DNA of 9,527 nt from an uncultured Alphaproteobacteria bacterium (lineage in GTDB: Bacteria > Pseudomonadota > Alphaproteobacteria > RUG11792). The translations under genes and the position numbers were made by a program. The stretch lies in assembly GCA_910588255.1 (NCBI GenBank), contig CAJUOM010000027.1:1-9527 (forward strand), read 5' to 3'. The notes under the pieces were generated by a model. That model saw only the letters and a program-made list of their open reading frames with translations. It did not search any database and was not told where the DNA came from. Shown in pieces: positions 1 through 5,947 of this stretch. Each line of letters starts with the position of its first letter. The stretch's first letter is position 1.

Positions 1-187
1 ACGAAGCGTGAATTAGAAAGATGACCTCACAGGCAAACGGTTGATGACACCGCAGGGGCACCTATAGCGCTTTCGAAAGACATATTATTATCAATGTGTT
101 TGGCAATTCCAATCACCAAAAACAGTTGTTGTATAAAAAACTTCCCCTTGTTAAACTAAGAATATATATTATTATTTTCAATTTTCC
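1..187. other. left-edge non-coding stretch with a G+C-rich patch
   Basis: Frame 1 on the plus strand is open from the edge to a TGA at 22-24 (reads TKRELER, stop), so the tail of an upstream gene may be cut here, but seven codons prove nothing. Positions about 20-80 are clearly richer in G+C than the rest of the window. They contain a perfect palindrome CTTTCGAAAG (70-79) and a small CGGT/ACCG stem (38-52). On the minus strand a frame is open from 155 to a stop at 29-27 (42 codons, no good start). The patch could be the end of an RNA gene, the edge of a mobile element or a decayed gene; I do not recognise it as tmRNA, RNase P, SRP or 5S RNA. Confidence 0.4.
148..175 (+). promoter_or_regulatory. 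possible promoter of the penicillin-binding protein gene
   Basis: TTGTTA (148-153) and TATTAT (170-175) are separated by 16 bases, a fair sigma70-type pair. Transcription would start near 182, only a few bases before the ATG at 188. The message would be nearly leaderless, which would fit the lack of any Shine-Dalgarno sequence in front of this gene. In DNA this AT-rich such matches arise easily, so the call is tentative. Confidence 0.3.
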
Positions 188-2092
188 ATGAAAAAAAGAC
201 GCAATTTTAGAAAAATTAAGAAAAAATCATTTATTGGGATTTTGTTTAAATACTGTTTATATCTCTTTATTTCTGGAATTATTGCCATCGGATGTATTTT
301 TTTATATTTTTCAAGGGATCTTCCTGATTTAAATAATTTAAAAACAGAAATAAGATCCCCTGGAGTCACTATTCAGACTTATGACGGAAACATTATCGGT
401 TCTTATGGAGATCTATATGAAGACTTAGTTAAAGTAGAATCTCTACCCAAATATGTTCCTATAGCTTTCATGGCAATTGAAGACAAACGATTTTTTCAAC
501 ATTTTGGTATAGACTTCATAGGATTTATCAGAGCAATTTATCAAAACTACATCTCTCACAGAGTTGTTCAAGGAGGATCCACAATAACACAACAATTAGC
601 TAAAAATATATTGATCACGGAAGGCGTTGTTACCCATTATGACCGTTCCATAAAACGCAAAATAAAAGAACTCCTCCTTGCATTCTGGCTTGAACACAGA
701 TTTACAAAATCTGAAATAATGATGATGTATCTCAATAGAGTATATTTCGGAGCAGGAACTTATGGAATAGATGCAGCTTCTAGAAAATACTTCAACAAGC
801 CAGCGGTTAAATTATCAATTTTTGAATCAGCAATATTGGCAGGATTATTAAAAGCTCCAACAAAATATAATCCTTCAAATCATCCGAATTATGCATATGA
901 ACGAGCTATGATAGTCTTAAAAGCCATGGAAGAACAGGGATATATAAAAAGTGCTCAAGAAATAGAAAAAAAACAATCAAAAGCTGCTTTGGAAAATAAT
1001 AAAAATCCTAAACAAAACTATATGTATTTCTGCGATTATGCATATGATCAAGCAAAAAAAATACTTGGAGAAATCGAGGACGATATAATTGTTGTTACTA
1101 CACTTAATGAATCGAAACAACAAGCTGCTGAAAAAGCTGTAAACTATTATTTACAAAACGAAGGAAATAACTATAAATTTACCCAAGCTTCATTTATATG
1201 TCTTGGAAGAGATGGAACCATTCAAGCTTTAATAGGTGGAAACGGTTATTCAGCAACGCAATTTAACAGGGCAATACAAGCTAATAGACTTCCTGGTTCT
1301 GCTTTCAAAATATTTATATATGGTGCTGCTTTGGAATATGGATATCAATTGAATGATATGATCTCGGATGAACCTGTTGAAATAGCTGGTTGGAAACCAA
1401 AAAATTATAAATGGAAAACAAGAGGAAAGTTGTCAGTTCTTGAAGGTTTTACTTATTCAGTAAATGCAGTTAGTATCAGATTAGCTCAATCTATAGGATT
1501 AAACAGAGTGGCAAAATTTGCAAGAAAACTTGGCATAGCAGATGTATCCGTTCATGATATGAGTGTAGCTCTAGGGACAACACCTGTCACCTTAAAAGAT
1601 CTTACAGCAGCCTACACGTCGTTTATGGATGGTTTGCCTATATGGCCTTATTGCATCACTGAGATACGAACAAAACATGGTAAAATTCTATTTCAGAAAC
1701 ATAAGGAAAACATGATTCCTGTTTTAGATAATGAAACATTAGATTCTTGTCGTTCATTGTTACATAATGTTATAAAACACGGAACTGGACGAGCTGCTAA
1801 TGTTAATGATTATATCTTTGGAAAGACAGGAACAAATGGAGATTCTGATGCTTGGTTCGTTTCTTTCTATGACCCGAAATTAAATCCTAAAGAAGGATTT
1901 TCACTCGGAGTTTGGATTGGTAATGATTTAGAAAAACAAAAAATGGCCTCAAATTCCACAGGAGGAAGGATTCCAACAAGAATAGCAAAAATGTTCTTTG
2001 AAGATATTTTTAATAAAAATAAAACAACCAAAGAAAAACCAGAGGAGAATACACCTTCTCAAAAAAACTTAGGAGCTTTGTTGGATTTATAA
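188..2092 (+). CDS. class A penicillin-binding protein (1A family), bifunctional transglycosylase/transpeptidase
   Basis: This 634-residue inner-membrane enzyme polymerises lipid II into glycan strands and cross-links the stem peptides in the periplasm. A basic N-terminus (MKKRRNF) is followed by one membrane helix at about 15-41. The GT51 domain shows EDKRFFQHFGID with catalytic Glu98, GGSTITQQ (129-136), RKIKE with the second likely catalytic Glu161, and the motif at 175-188. The transpeptidase domain has SAFK with nucleophile Ser371 and Lys374, SVN (424-426) and KTGT (546-549), so both activities look intact. It is shorter than the roughly 800-residue PBP1A proteins because no OB-like insert separates the two domains and the C-terminus is only a short Lys/Glu/Pro-rich tail (about 608-628). 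The ATG at 188 has no visible Shine-Dalgarno sequence but gives the expected N-terminus. A PbpC assignment is unlikely because its C-terminal domain is absent. Confidence 0.95.
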   Translation: MKKRRNFRKIKKKSFIGILFKYCLYLFISGIIAIGCIFLYFSRDLPDLNNLKTEIRSPGVTIQTYDGNIIGSYGDLYEDLVKVESLPKYVPIAFMAIEDKRFFQHFGIDFIGFIRAIYQNYISHRVVQGGSTITQQLAKNILITEGVVTHYDRSIKRKIKELLLAFWLEHRFTKSEIMMMYLNRVYFGAGTYGIDAASRKYFNKPAVKLSIFESAILAGLLKAPTKYNPSNHPNYAYERAMIVLKAMEEQGYIKSAQEIEKKQSKAALENNKNPKQNYMYFCDYAYDQAKKILGEIEDDIIVVTTLNESKQQAAEKAVNYYLQNEGNNYKFTQASFICLGRDGTIQALIGGNGYSATQFNRAIQANRLPGSAFKIFIYGAALEYGYQLNDMISDEPVEIAGWKPKNYKWKTRGKLSVLEGFTYSVNAVSIRLAQSIGLNRVAKFARKLGIADVSVHDMSVALGTTPVTLKDLTAAYTSFMDGLPIWPYCITEIRTKHGKILFQKHKENMIPVLDNETLDSCRSLLHNVIKHGTGRAANVNDYIFGKTGTNGDSDAWFVSFYDPKLNPKEGFSLGVWIGNDLEKQKMASNSTGGRIPTRIAKMFFEDIFNKNKTTKEKPEENTPSQKNLGALLDL

Positions 2093-2104
2093 TAAATTTC
2101 AAAT

Positions 2105-2476
2105 TTAAAGAAAGAATTTTTCTATTCTACAATCTGAAATATAGTTTTCGAGCATATCTGGCCATTCAATTAAACATATTGATTCATGCATAGCTTCAAT
2201 TATTCCTAATTGAAAAATCTCATTTTCGTTTTTAAGGCGGTATAAATCAGCATGCCATACAGGACCTTTTATCGTATCGTATATTTGTATGAGATTGAAA
2301 GTCGGGCTTGTAATTTTCTGATTATGATTGATTAATAATTTTTCAATAAAGAATTGCGAAAACGTTGTTTTTCCAGCTCCTATATTTCCATAGAGCAAAA
2401 CAGAATACGGAGGAGAAGCCTCTTCCGCAATCTTTTCAGCAAGTATTTTTAATTCATTTAATGTATATTTATACAA
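2105..2476 (-). CDS. tsaE: TsaE, ATPase of the tRNA t6A37 threonylcarbamoyl transferase complex
   Basis: TsaE works with TsaB and TsaD to make N6-threonylcarbamoyladenosine at position 37 of ANN-decoding tRNAs, in the cytoplasm. Seen here are the Walker A loop GNIGAGKTT (30-38), the family signature SPTFNLIQIYD (57-67), HADLYRL (75-81) with Asp77, and IEWPD (103-107) with Glu104. The start is a TTG at 2476, four bases after the rsfS stop; no ATG lies near, and CAGG in the end of rsfS could serve as a weak ribosome-binding site. The protein has 123 residues against about 150 usually: it stops about 15 residues after IEWPD and lacks the final strand seen in longer homologues. All nucleotide-binding residues remain, so it is probably functional. 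It is last in the tdk-mlaD-rsfS-tsaE block and converges on the PBP gene. Confidence 0.92.
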   Translation of the reverse strand: MYKYTLNELKILAEKIAEEASPPYSVLLYGNIGAGKTTFSQFFIEKLLINHNQKITSPTFNLIQIYDTIKGPVWHADLYRLKNENEIFQLGIIEAMHESICLIEWPDMLENYISDCRIEKFFL

Positions 2477-2480
2477 ATTT

Positions 2481-2837
2481 TCAACCTGCTGAATTTAAAG
2501 TATTTGGGGTTTTTCCTGAAGAAAGAAGTTCTTCCAAATTATAATATTCTCGAAGCTCCAGTTTAAATAAATGAACTTCAACACCATTTGCTTCGATCAT
2601 TACCCAGCCACTCTCTGCTTTTCCTTCCAATATAGGTGTTAATTTCTCACCTTTTAAGAATCGATAAATATAATCAGCGACAGATTGAGTGTGCCTTGAA
2701 GAAGTTCCGGAAGCTATTATAGAAGACTCTGCAAGCCGAGAATTACATTTTGATAAATCTATTTCAACTATATTTTCAGCTTTTTTTTCATCTAGGATCT
2801 TTATAATTGATTTTTTTAAATTTTCAATATTTTTCAT
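2481..2837 (-). CDS. rsfS: RsfS, ribosomal silencing factor (DUF143/Iojap family)
   Basis: RsfS binds ribosomal protein uL14 on the 50S subunit and blocks joining with 30S, lowering translation in starvation; it also acts in late 50S assembly. The 118-residue product has the family hallmarks: IASGTSSRHTQSVADYI (41-57), EGKAESGWVMIEANGVEVHLF (71-91, quoted only as a location guide: key residues G77, W78, D/E-type turn and H89), and REYYNLEELL (96-105). Length is normal for the family. The ATG at 2837 overlaps the mlaD stop as ATGA, which implies translational coupling. In many bacteria rsfS sits beside nadD; here nadD is absent and the partner genes are mlaD and tsaE. Confidence 0.95.
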   Translation of the reverse strand: MKNIENLKKSIIKILDEKKAENIVEIDLSKCNSRLAESSIIASGTSSRHTQSVADYIYRFLKGEKLTPILEGKAESGWVMIEANGVEVHLFKLELREYYNLEELLSSGKTPNTLNSAG

Positions 2838-3289
2838 TTTTCCTCTTGAGAAGAACTACTTCCAATAGCAAATTTATCTATCAATTTTTCTAAATTAACA
2901 GAAGATCTTGTTAACTCTATTTCATCTCCTGCTTTCAGTTTTTCCTTTGAAAATCCAGCAGAAACGGCAATAAACTTATTTCCCATCAGACCATCTGTTG
3001 TGACAGAAACAGAACTGTCAGAAGGTATTTTCACTTCATCTTTCAAGAGAAGTTCTACCTTAGCTTGATAGTTCTTATCAAGAGATAAATTTTTTATAAT
3101 TCCGACTTTGATACCATTTAATTTCACATCTGATCCTGCAGATAAACCACTGACATCATCAAACCGAGCAATAAGAGTATATCCCCCTTTCATTTTTTCT
3201 CCACTTGAAACATAAGCAAAATATATAAAAAATGACGCGACAATTAAAACTACAGCTCCTATGACTGCTTCTAATATATTTCCCTTCAT
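2834..3289 (-). CDS. mlaD: MlaD-like MCE-domain phospholipid-transfer protein
   Basis: MlaD is the substrate-binding subunit of the MlaFEDB transporter, which moves phospholipids between the inner and outer membranes. From the ATG at 3289 the product has 151 residues: a short cytoplasmic N-terminus (MKGNILE), one membrane helix at about 7-26, and a single periplasmic MCE domain at about 35-125 with the typical pattern DVSGLSAGSDVKLNGIKVG and the strand-turn VTTDGLMGNKFIAV. A polar tail with four Ser and EEK ends it. A TTG at 3301 would add four residues, but the ATG matches the usual MlaD N-terminus better. Neither start has a clear Shine-Dalgarno sequence. The permease (mlaE) and ATPase (mlaF) genes are not adjacent, so the protein probably works with partners encoded elsewhere. 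Confidence 0.92.
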   Translation of the reverse strand: MKGNILEAVIGAVVLIVASFFIYFAYVSSGEKMKGGYTLIARFDDVSGLSAGSDVKLNGIKVGIIKNLSLDKNYQAKVELLLKDEVKIPSDSSVSVTTDGLMGNKFIAVSAGFSKEKLKAGDEIELTRSSVNLEKLIDKFAIGSSSSQEEK

Positions 3290-3324
3290 ATTTTTAATCA
3301 AATAAGTCTATATATTATTATTCT

Positions 3325-3338
3325 AACATATTTATGTT
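3325..3338 (-). terminator. small palindrome after tdk, possible weak terminator
   Basis: AACATA and TATGTT form a perfect 6-base inverted repeat with a 2-base centre, directly after the tdk stop codon (3341-3339). It is AT-rich and not followed by a run of T on the minus strand, so any termination would be partial. Read-through into mlaD is likely. Confidence 0.2.
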
Positions 3339-3917
3339 TTATTCTCCAATGTTTCCATCAAAATAATGTTTTCTACACAATGCAATATACTTCTCATTTC
3401 CTCCGATATCAACTTGTTCCCCACTTCTTACGATTTTTTTATTTGCATCAAATTTTGCATTCATTATCGCCTTCTTCCCACAATGACAAATTGTTTTTAC
3501 CTCAACAAGCTCATCCGCCCAAAGTAATAAATACATACTCCCTTCAAATGGTTCTCCCAAAAAATCAGTACGAAGACCATAAGTCAAAACAGGAATATTT
3601 AAATTATCCACAACTTTACATAAATCTAAAACTTGGTTTTTGGTCAAGAATTGCGCTTCATCAATCAGAATACAAGCGGTCTTCGATGTGATTTTTTTTG
3701 ATATATCTGCATATAGGTCCAGATCTTTATCAAATGTATTTGACACAGCAACTATACCAATTCTAGAAGCCACTTTTGATTCTCCAAAACGATTATCGAA
3801 TTTAAAAGTATATAGAATAGTATCCATTCCACGTTCTTTATAGTTAAAACTGCTTTGCAAAAGTTTTGTTGTTTTTCCTGCATTCATAGCCGCATAATAA
3901 AAATATAACTTCGCCAT
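3339..3917 (-). CDS. tdk: thymidine kinase (TK1-like, type II)
   Basis: This cytoplasmic enzyme phosphorylates thymidine to dTMP with ATP, the salvage route to dTTP. The 192-residue product from the ATG at 3917 shows the P-loop AMNAGKTT (10-17), DEAQF with catalytic Glu87 (86-90), the thymidine-binding lasso segment around YGLRTDFLGEPF (113-124), and the zinc ligands Cys144, Cys146, Cys181 and His184, the same CxC...CxxH pattern as the E. coli enzyme. Length is close to the 205 residues of E. coli Tdk. The frame is open upstream to 3992, but the extra 25 residues do not resemble the family, and the ATG at 3917 begins with the expected MAKLYFYYAAMNAGKT. It is the first gene of the leftward block and is divergent from gltX. 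Confidence 0.97.
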   Translation of the reverse strand: MAKLYFYYAAMNAGKTTKLLQSSFNYKERGMDTILYTFKFDNRFGESKVASRIGIVAVSNTFDKDLDLYADISKKITSKTACILIDEAQFLTKNQVLDLCKVVDNLNIPVLTYGLRTDFLGEPFEGSMYLLLWADELVEVKTICHCGKKAIMNAKFDANKKIVRSGEQVDIGGNEKYIALCRKHYFDGNIGE

Positions 3918-3945
3918 TTTTAGATCCAATTTTATGTTTAACAAA

Positions 3946-3951
3946 ATTATA
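3946..3951 (-). promoter_or_regulatory. possible -10 element of the tdk promoter
   Basis: On the minus strand a perfect TATAAT occupies 3951-3946, 28 bases before the tdk ATG. No convincing -35 hexamer lies 16-18 bases upstream (only T-rich sequence), so this is a partial match in AT-rich DNA. It overlaps the divergent spacer that also feeds gltX. Confidence 0.3.
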
Positions 3952-3979
3952 ATAAAACGTTTTTGAAGAAAAAGATAGT

Positions 3980-4008
3980 TTGAAATTATCATATCTTAGT
4001 GGGATAAT
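3980..4008 (+). promoter_or_regulatory. candidate sigma70-type promoter of gltX
   Basis: TTGAAA (3980-3985) and GATAAT (4003-4008) are separated by 17 bases, the best spacing. Transcription would begin near 4015, giving a leader of about 24 bases before the gltX ATG at 4039. A second TATAAT (4008-4013) overlaps but has no well-spaced -35. The spacer between tdk and gltX is only 121 bases and would hold both divergent promoters. Confidence 0.5.
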
Positions 4009-4038
4009 ATAATTATCTTTGATTGAATTTAAAGTTCT

Positions 4039-5370
4039 ATGAATTGTAAAGTCAGGTTTGCTCCAAGTCCAACAGGTTTCATGCATATTGGTAATGCAAG
4101 GATTGCGATTATCAATTATTTATTTTGCAAAAAAAATAACGGAAAATTTTTATTCAGAATAGACGATACAGATTCTCAAAGATCGAAAAAGGAATACGAA
4201 GATTCAATTTTAGAAGATATGAATTGGCTTGGAATAACCTATGATGAAACATTTAGGCAATCTGAACGATTAAATCGATATCAAGAAGTTATGAATCAAT
4301 TGATCAAAAAAGGAGTATTATACAAATGCTTTGAAACTGTGGAAGAACTTGAATACAAGCGTCGCTTAGCTATTTCAAAAGGGAAACCTCCCGTTTATGA
4401 TCGTGAAGCTTTGAAATTGACTCCAGACGATATTGCTAAACTCGAAAACTCAGGAGCTCTTTCATATTGGCGTTTTAAATTACCAAACAAAACGATTTCT
4501 TGGAATGATTTAATTCTTGGGAAAATATCGTATGATTTGAACAGTGTTAGTGATCCAGTCATAATAAAAGCAGATGGAACATTTCTTTATACCTTTTCTT
4601 CAGTTGTTGATGATTTCGATTCAGGAATTACTCATATAATAAGGGGACAAGATCATGTTACTAATACCGCCGTTCAAATTGCTTTATTTGATGAAATATC
4701 AGAATCTAAATTTCAAATCGAATTTGCTCATTTATCACTCTTGGTAAATAAAGATGGTTCTCAATTTTCAAAAAGATTGGGAAGTACAAATCTTGGAGAT
4801 ATAAGGGAACAAGGAGTTGATCCAATGACCATAATGGATTTGCTTGCAACTCTAGGTTCTTCTGCAGATACAGTTCCATTCTCAAATACCGAAGATTTAA
4901 TTCAGTATTTTGATATTTCCAAATTCAGTACAAATTCTCCAAAATTCGATATTGAAGATATTATGAAACTGAATCGAAAAATACTCCATTCTAAAAATTA
5001 TAATGATATTTCTAAATATGGTATTCCAAAAGAAGCATTTGAGGTTATTAAAGAAAATATCGATTCATATAAAGATTTTGACTTATGGAAAGAAATTTTA
5101 AGTTCAAATTACTTCTCTGATTTCACCCCAAATGACTCCGAAAAAAAAGTAATAGATTTATTTCATCATGAAATTATTGAAACATCTGGATTAAATGAAG
5201 ATACATTAAAAGAGATATTAGATAAAATAAAAAAAGAATTAAATATTTCAGGAAAATCATTATATAAGCCGCTTCGCAAAATTTTAACAGGTCAAGAATA
5301 TGGCCCAAATTTGATTAAGCTTATGCTCCTTTTGGGAAAATTAGAAATTATCCGTCGTTTGAAAATTTAG
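4039..5370 (+). CDS. gltX: glutamyl-tRNA synthetase, class I, alphaproteobacterial type
   Basis: It charges tRNA with glutamate in the cytoplasm. The 443-residue protein is slightly shorter than the roughly 470 of the family. The class I Rossmann fold begins at once: VRFAPSPTGFMHIGNAR (5-21), with HIGN (16-19) as the HIGH motif; FRIDDTD (39-45) follows. THIIRGQDHVTNTA (198-211) and HLSLLVNKDG (231-240) lead to FSKRL (243-247), the KMSKS-equivalent loop. The C-terminal anticodon-binding part ends with LYKPLRKILTGQEYGP (408-423), which matches alphaproteobacterial homologues well. Many alphaproteobacteria have two gltX genes, one of which feeds the Glu-tRNA(Gln)/GatCAB route; which role this copy has cannot be told from this window. 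The ATG at 4039 has no strong Shine-Dalgarno sequence, only AAAG about 8 bases upstream. Confidence 0.97.
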   Translation: MNCKVRFAPSPTGFMHIGNARIAIINYLFCKKNNGKFLFRIDDTDSQRSKKEYEDSILEDMNWLGITYDETFRQSERLNRYQEVMNQLIKKGVLYKCFETVEELEYKRRLAISKGKPPVYDREALKLTPDDIAKLENSGALSYWRFKLPNKTISWNDLILGKISYDLNSVSDPVIIKADGTFLYTFSSVVDDFDSGITHIIRGQDHVTNTAVQIALFDEISESKFQIEFAHLSLLVNKDGSQFSKRLGSTNLGDIREQGVDPMTIMDLLATLGSSADTVPFSNTEDLIQYFDISKFSTNSPKFDIEDIMKLNRKILHSKNYNDISKYGIPKEAFEVIKENIDSYKDFDLWKEILSSNYFSDFTPNDSEKKVIDLFHHEIIETSGLNEDTLKEILDKIKKELNISGKSLYKPLRKILTGQEYGPNLIKLMLLLGKLEIIRRLKI

Positions 5371-5400
5371 TTGACATATTATTTTAAGCTGGCTTATAGA
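5371..5400 (+). promoter_or_regulatory. candidate sigma70-type promoter directly after gltX
   Basis: A perfect -35 consensus TTGACA (5371-5376) starts on the base after the gltX stop codon. TATAGA (5395-5400) lies 18 bases further on. This is the best -35 hexamer in the window, yet no protein gene follows for more than 500 bases on this strand, so its likely product is a non-coding transcript or a very long leader for the gene at 5948. Confidence 0.4.
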
Positions 5401-5429
5401 AACTTCCATTTATGAAATGACTAATACAA

Positions 5430-5458
5430 TTTTGGATAATTTTGAATTTTGATATAAT
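5430..5458 (+). promoter_or_regulatory. possible second promoter with extended -10
   Basis: A perfect TATAAT (5453-5458) is preceded by TG one base away, an extended -10. TTTTGG (5430-5435) is a weak -35 at 17 bases. It points into the same intergenic region as the motif at 5371. Confidence 0.3.
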
Positions 5459-5473
5459 TTAAAACATTTTTCA

Positions 5474-5503
5474 ATAAAATTTAACGCGTTTTTGAAATTT
5501 TAT
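5474..5503. repeat. 9-base inverted repeat (hairpin)
   Basis: ATAAAATTT (5474-5482) and AAATTTTAT (5495-5503) are exact complements around a 12-base loop containing ACGCGT. It could fold in RNA from either strand. It is all A/T, so it would be weak, and no clean T-run makes it a convincing terminator. Confidence 0.4.
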
Positions 5504-5543
5504 GATAATTTTTATATTAATAAATGATTTTATAAAAATTTCC

Positions 5544-5572
5544 TTAACCGAATAGAAAATTTATGTTATATT
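5544..5572 (+). promoter_or_regulatory. candidate promoter placed exactly before the structured RNA
   Basis: TATATT (5567-5572) is preceded by TG one base away (5564-5565), an extended -10, with TTAACC (5544-5549) as a weak -35 at 17 bases. The predicted start is about 5579, the first base of the outer stem of the candidate RNA. The agreement in position is the main support. Confidence 0.35.
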
Positions 5573-5713
5573 ACTATCAGAAGCTGATTGATTTCCTAAA
5601 TCATAAGGTGCTAAAAAAATACCTCCTGTAAAAAGCACAACTGTTAACTTTCGATCAGCTTCCCTTATCTTCTGACTCAAAAATAAATATATCTCCTGAC
5701 ATTTGGGAAACAT
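5561..5713 (-). CDS. possible 50-residue small protein, unrecognised
   Basis: An ATG at 5713 opens a frame of 50 codons to a TAA at 5563-5561, with an in-frame stop two codons upstream. The product begins MFPKCQEIYLFLSQ, has a charged segment KIREADRK (15-22), a hydrophobic stretch LTVVLFTGGIFLAP (23-36) too short for a confident membrane helix, and a polar tail. There is no Shine-Dalgarno sequence before the ATG. I do not recognise the protein. It lies antisense to, and fully covers, the inverted-repeat core described as a candidate RNA. One strand's signal may explain the other's: the stems constrain the codons, or the codons happen to make stems. It could also be the tail of a decayed gene. 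Confidence 0.25.
   Translation of the reverse strand: MFPKCQEIYLFLSQKIREADRKLTVVLFTGGIFLAPYDLGNQSASDSNIT
5579..5675 (+). ncRNA. candidate structured small RNA: three-way junction with an anti-Shine-Dalgarno loop
   Basis: Three nested stems can form. The outer stem pairs GAAGCTGAT (5580-5588) with ATCAGCTTC (5654-5662), 9 perfect pairs. Immediately inside, TGATTT (5589-5594) and AAATCA (5598-5603) make a 6-pair hairpin with loop CCT. Then GTGCT (5608-5612) and AGCAC (5634-5638) close a 21-base loop that is A-rich except for TACCTCCTG, complementary to a Shine-Dalgarno sequence. A competing outer pairing exists: TCAGAAG (5577-5583) with CTTCTGA (5669-5675). A promoter-like motif starts transcription at about 5579. 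No strong terminator is visible downstream. The layout recalls small RNAs that expose CCUCC in a loop, such as the alphaproteobacterial cuckoo/ar14 type, but the sequence is not recognised as a member. It is not a purine riboswitch despite the similar junction. Confidence 0.35.
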
Positions 5714-5767
5714 TTTTTAAGATTGTATTGTTTTATTAATAGTTATACAACATTTGGCATAATACAA

Positions 5768-5794
5768 AAGATATATACATTGCAAATATATCTT
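5768..5794. repeat. 9-base inverted repeat (hairpin)
   Basis: AAGATATAT (5768-5776) and ATATATCTT (5786-5794) are exact complements around a 9-base loop ACATTGCAA. It lies between the candidate RNA and the gene at 5948. It could be a weak terminator-like fold or a binding site; there is no T-run after it on the plus strand. Confidence 0.4.
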
Positions 5795-5883
5795 CCTCTG
5801 TATAATTATAGCAGTCCCTAAAAAGTCTCATAAAATTTTAAATATTTTTACATAAAAAATTATTCAATATTTTTTGCTATATA

Positions 5884-5905
5884 TTAATTATTTTTTAATA
5901 ATTAA
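5884..5905. repeat. 9-base inverted repeat with T4 loop before the gene at 5948
   Basis: TTAATTATT (5884-5892) and AATAATTAA (5897-5905) are exact complements around TTTT. It ends 42 bases before the start codon of the exported-protein gene, with a TATAAA-like element at 5929-5934 in between. A DNA-binding site or simply AT-rich sequence are both possible. Confidence 0.35.
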
Positions 5906-5947
5906 ATGTTAATATATGAATAGAGAGGTATAAAATTAGTTATATTC

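Larger units (their letters stand above)
5371..5947. other. 577-base intergenic region with promoter-like motifs, inverted repeats and a candidate RNA
   Basis: No reading frame longer than 50 codons is present on either strand. The stretch is very AT-rich except for a core at about 5575-5675, which carries nested inverted repeats and is described separately. It also contains three plus-strand promoter-like motifs, a 9-base inverted repeat at 5474-5503, another at 5768-5794 and a third at 5884-5905. For a compact genome this is a long spacer, and its ordered structure argues that at least part of it is transcribed or regulatory. Confidence 0.6.

Noticed and set aside
2093..2108. Bidirectional terminator between the PBP gene and tsaE
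   Set aside because: TAAATTT/AAATTTA flanks a single base, so only about 5 A/T pairs could form; too weak to call.
3380..3843. Plus-strand reading frames of 103 and 67 codons inside tdk
   Set aside because: They lie antisense to a thymidine kinase with all catalytic and zinc-binding residues; the proteins have no recognisable features.
4767..4781. Degenerate KMSKS loop in GltX (FSKRL)
   Set aside because: SKR-type variants are normal in this glutamyl-tRNA synthetase group, so it is not a sign of inactivation.
5618..5628. AGGAGG on the minus strand as a ribosome-binding site
   Set aside because: No ATG, GTG or TTG lies at a usable distance; the next ATG is 17 bases away and is followed at once by a stop.
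5580..5662. Purine-type riboswitch
   Set aside because: The three-way junction looks similar, but the conserved junction bases and loop-loop pairs are missing, and no purine gene follows.
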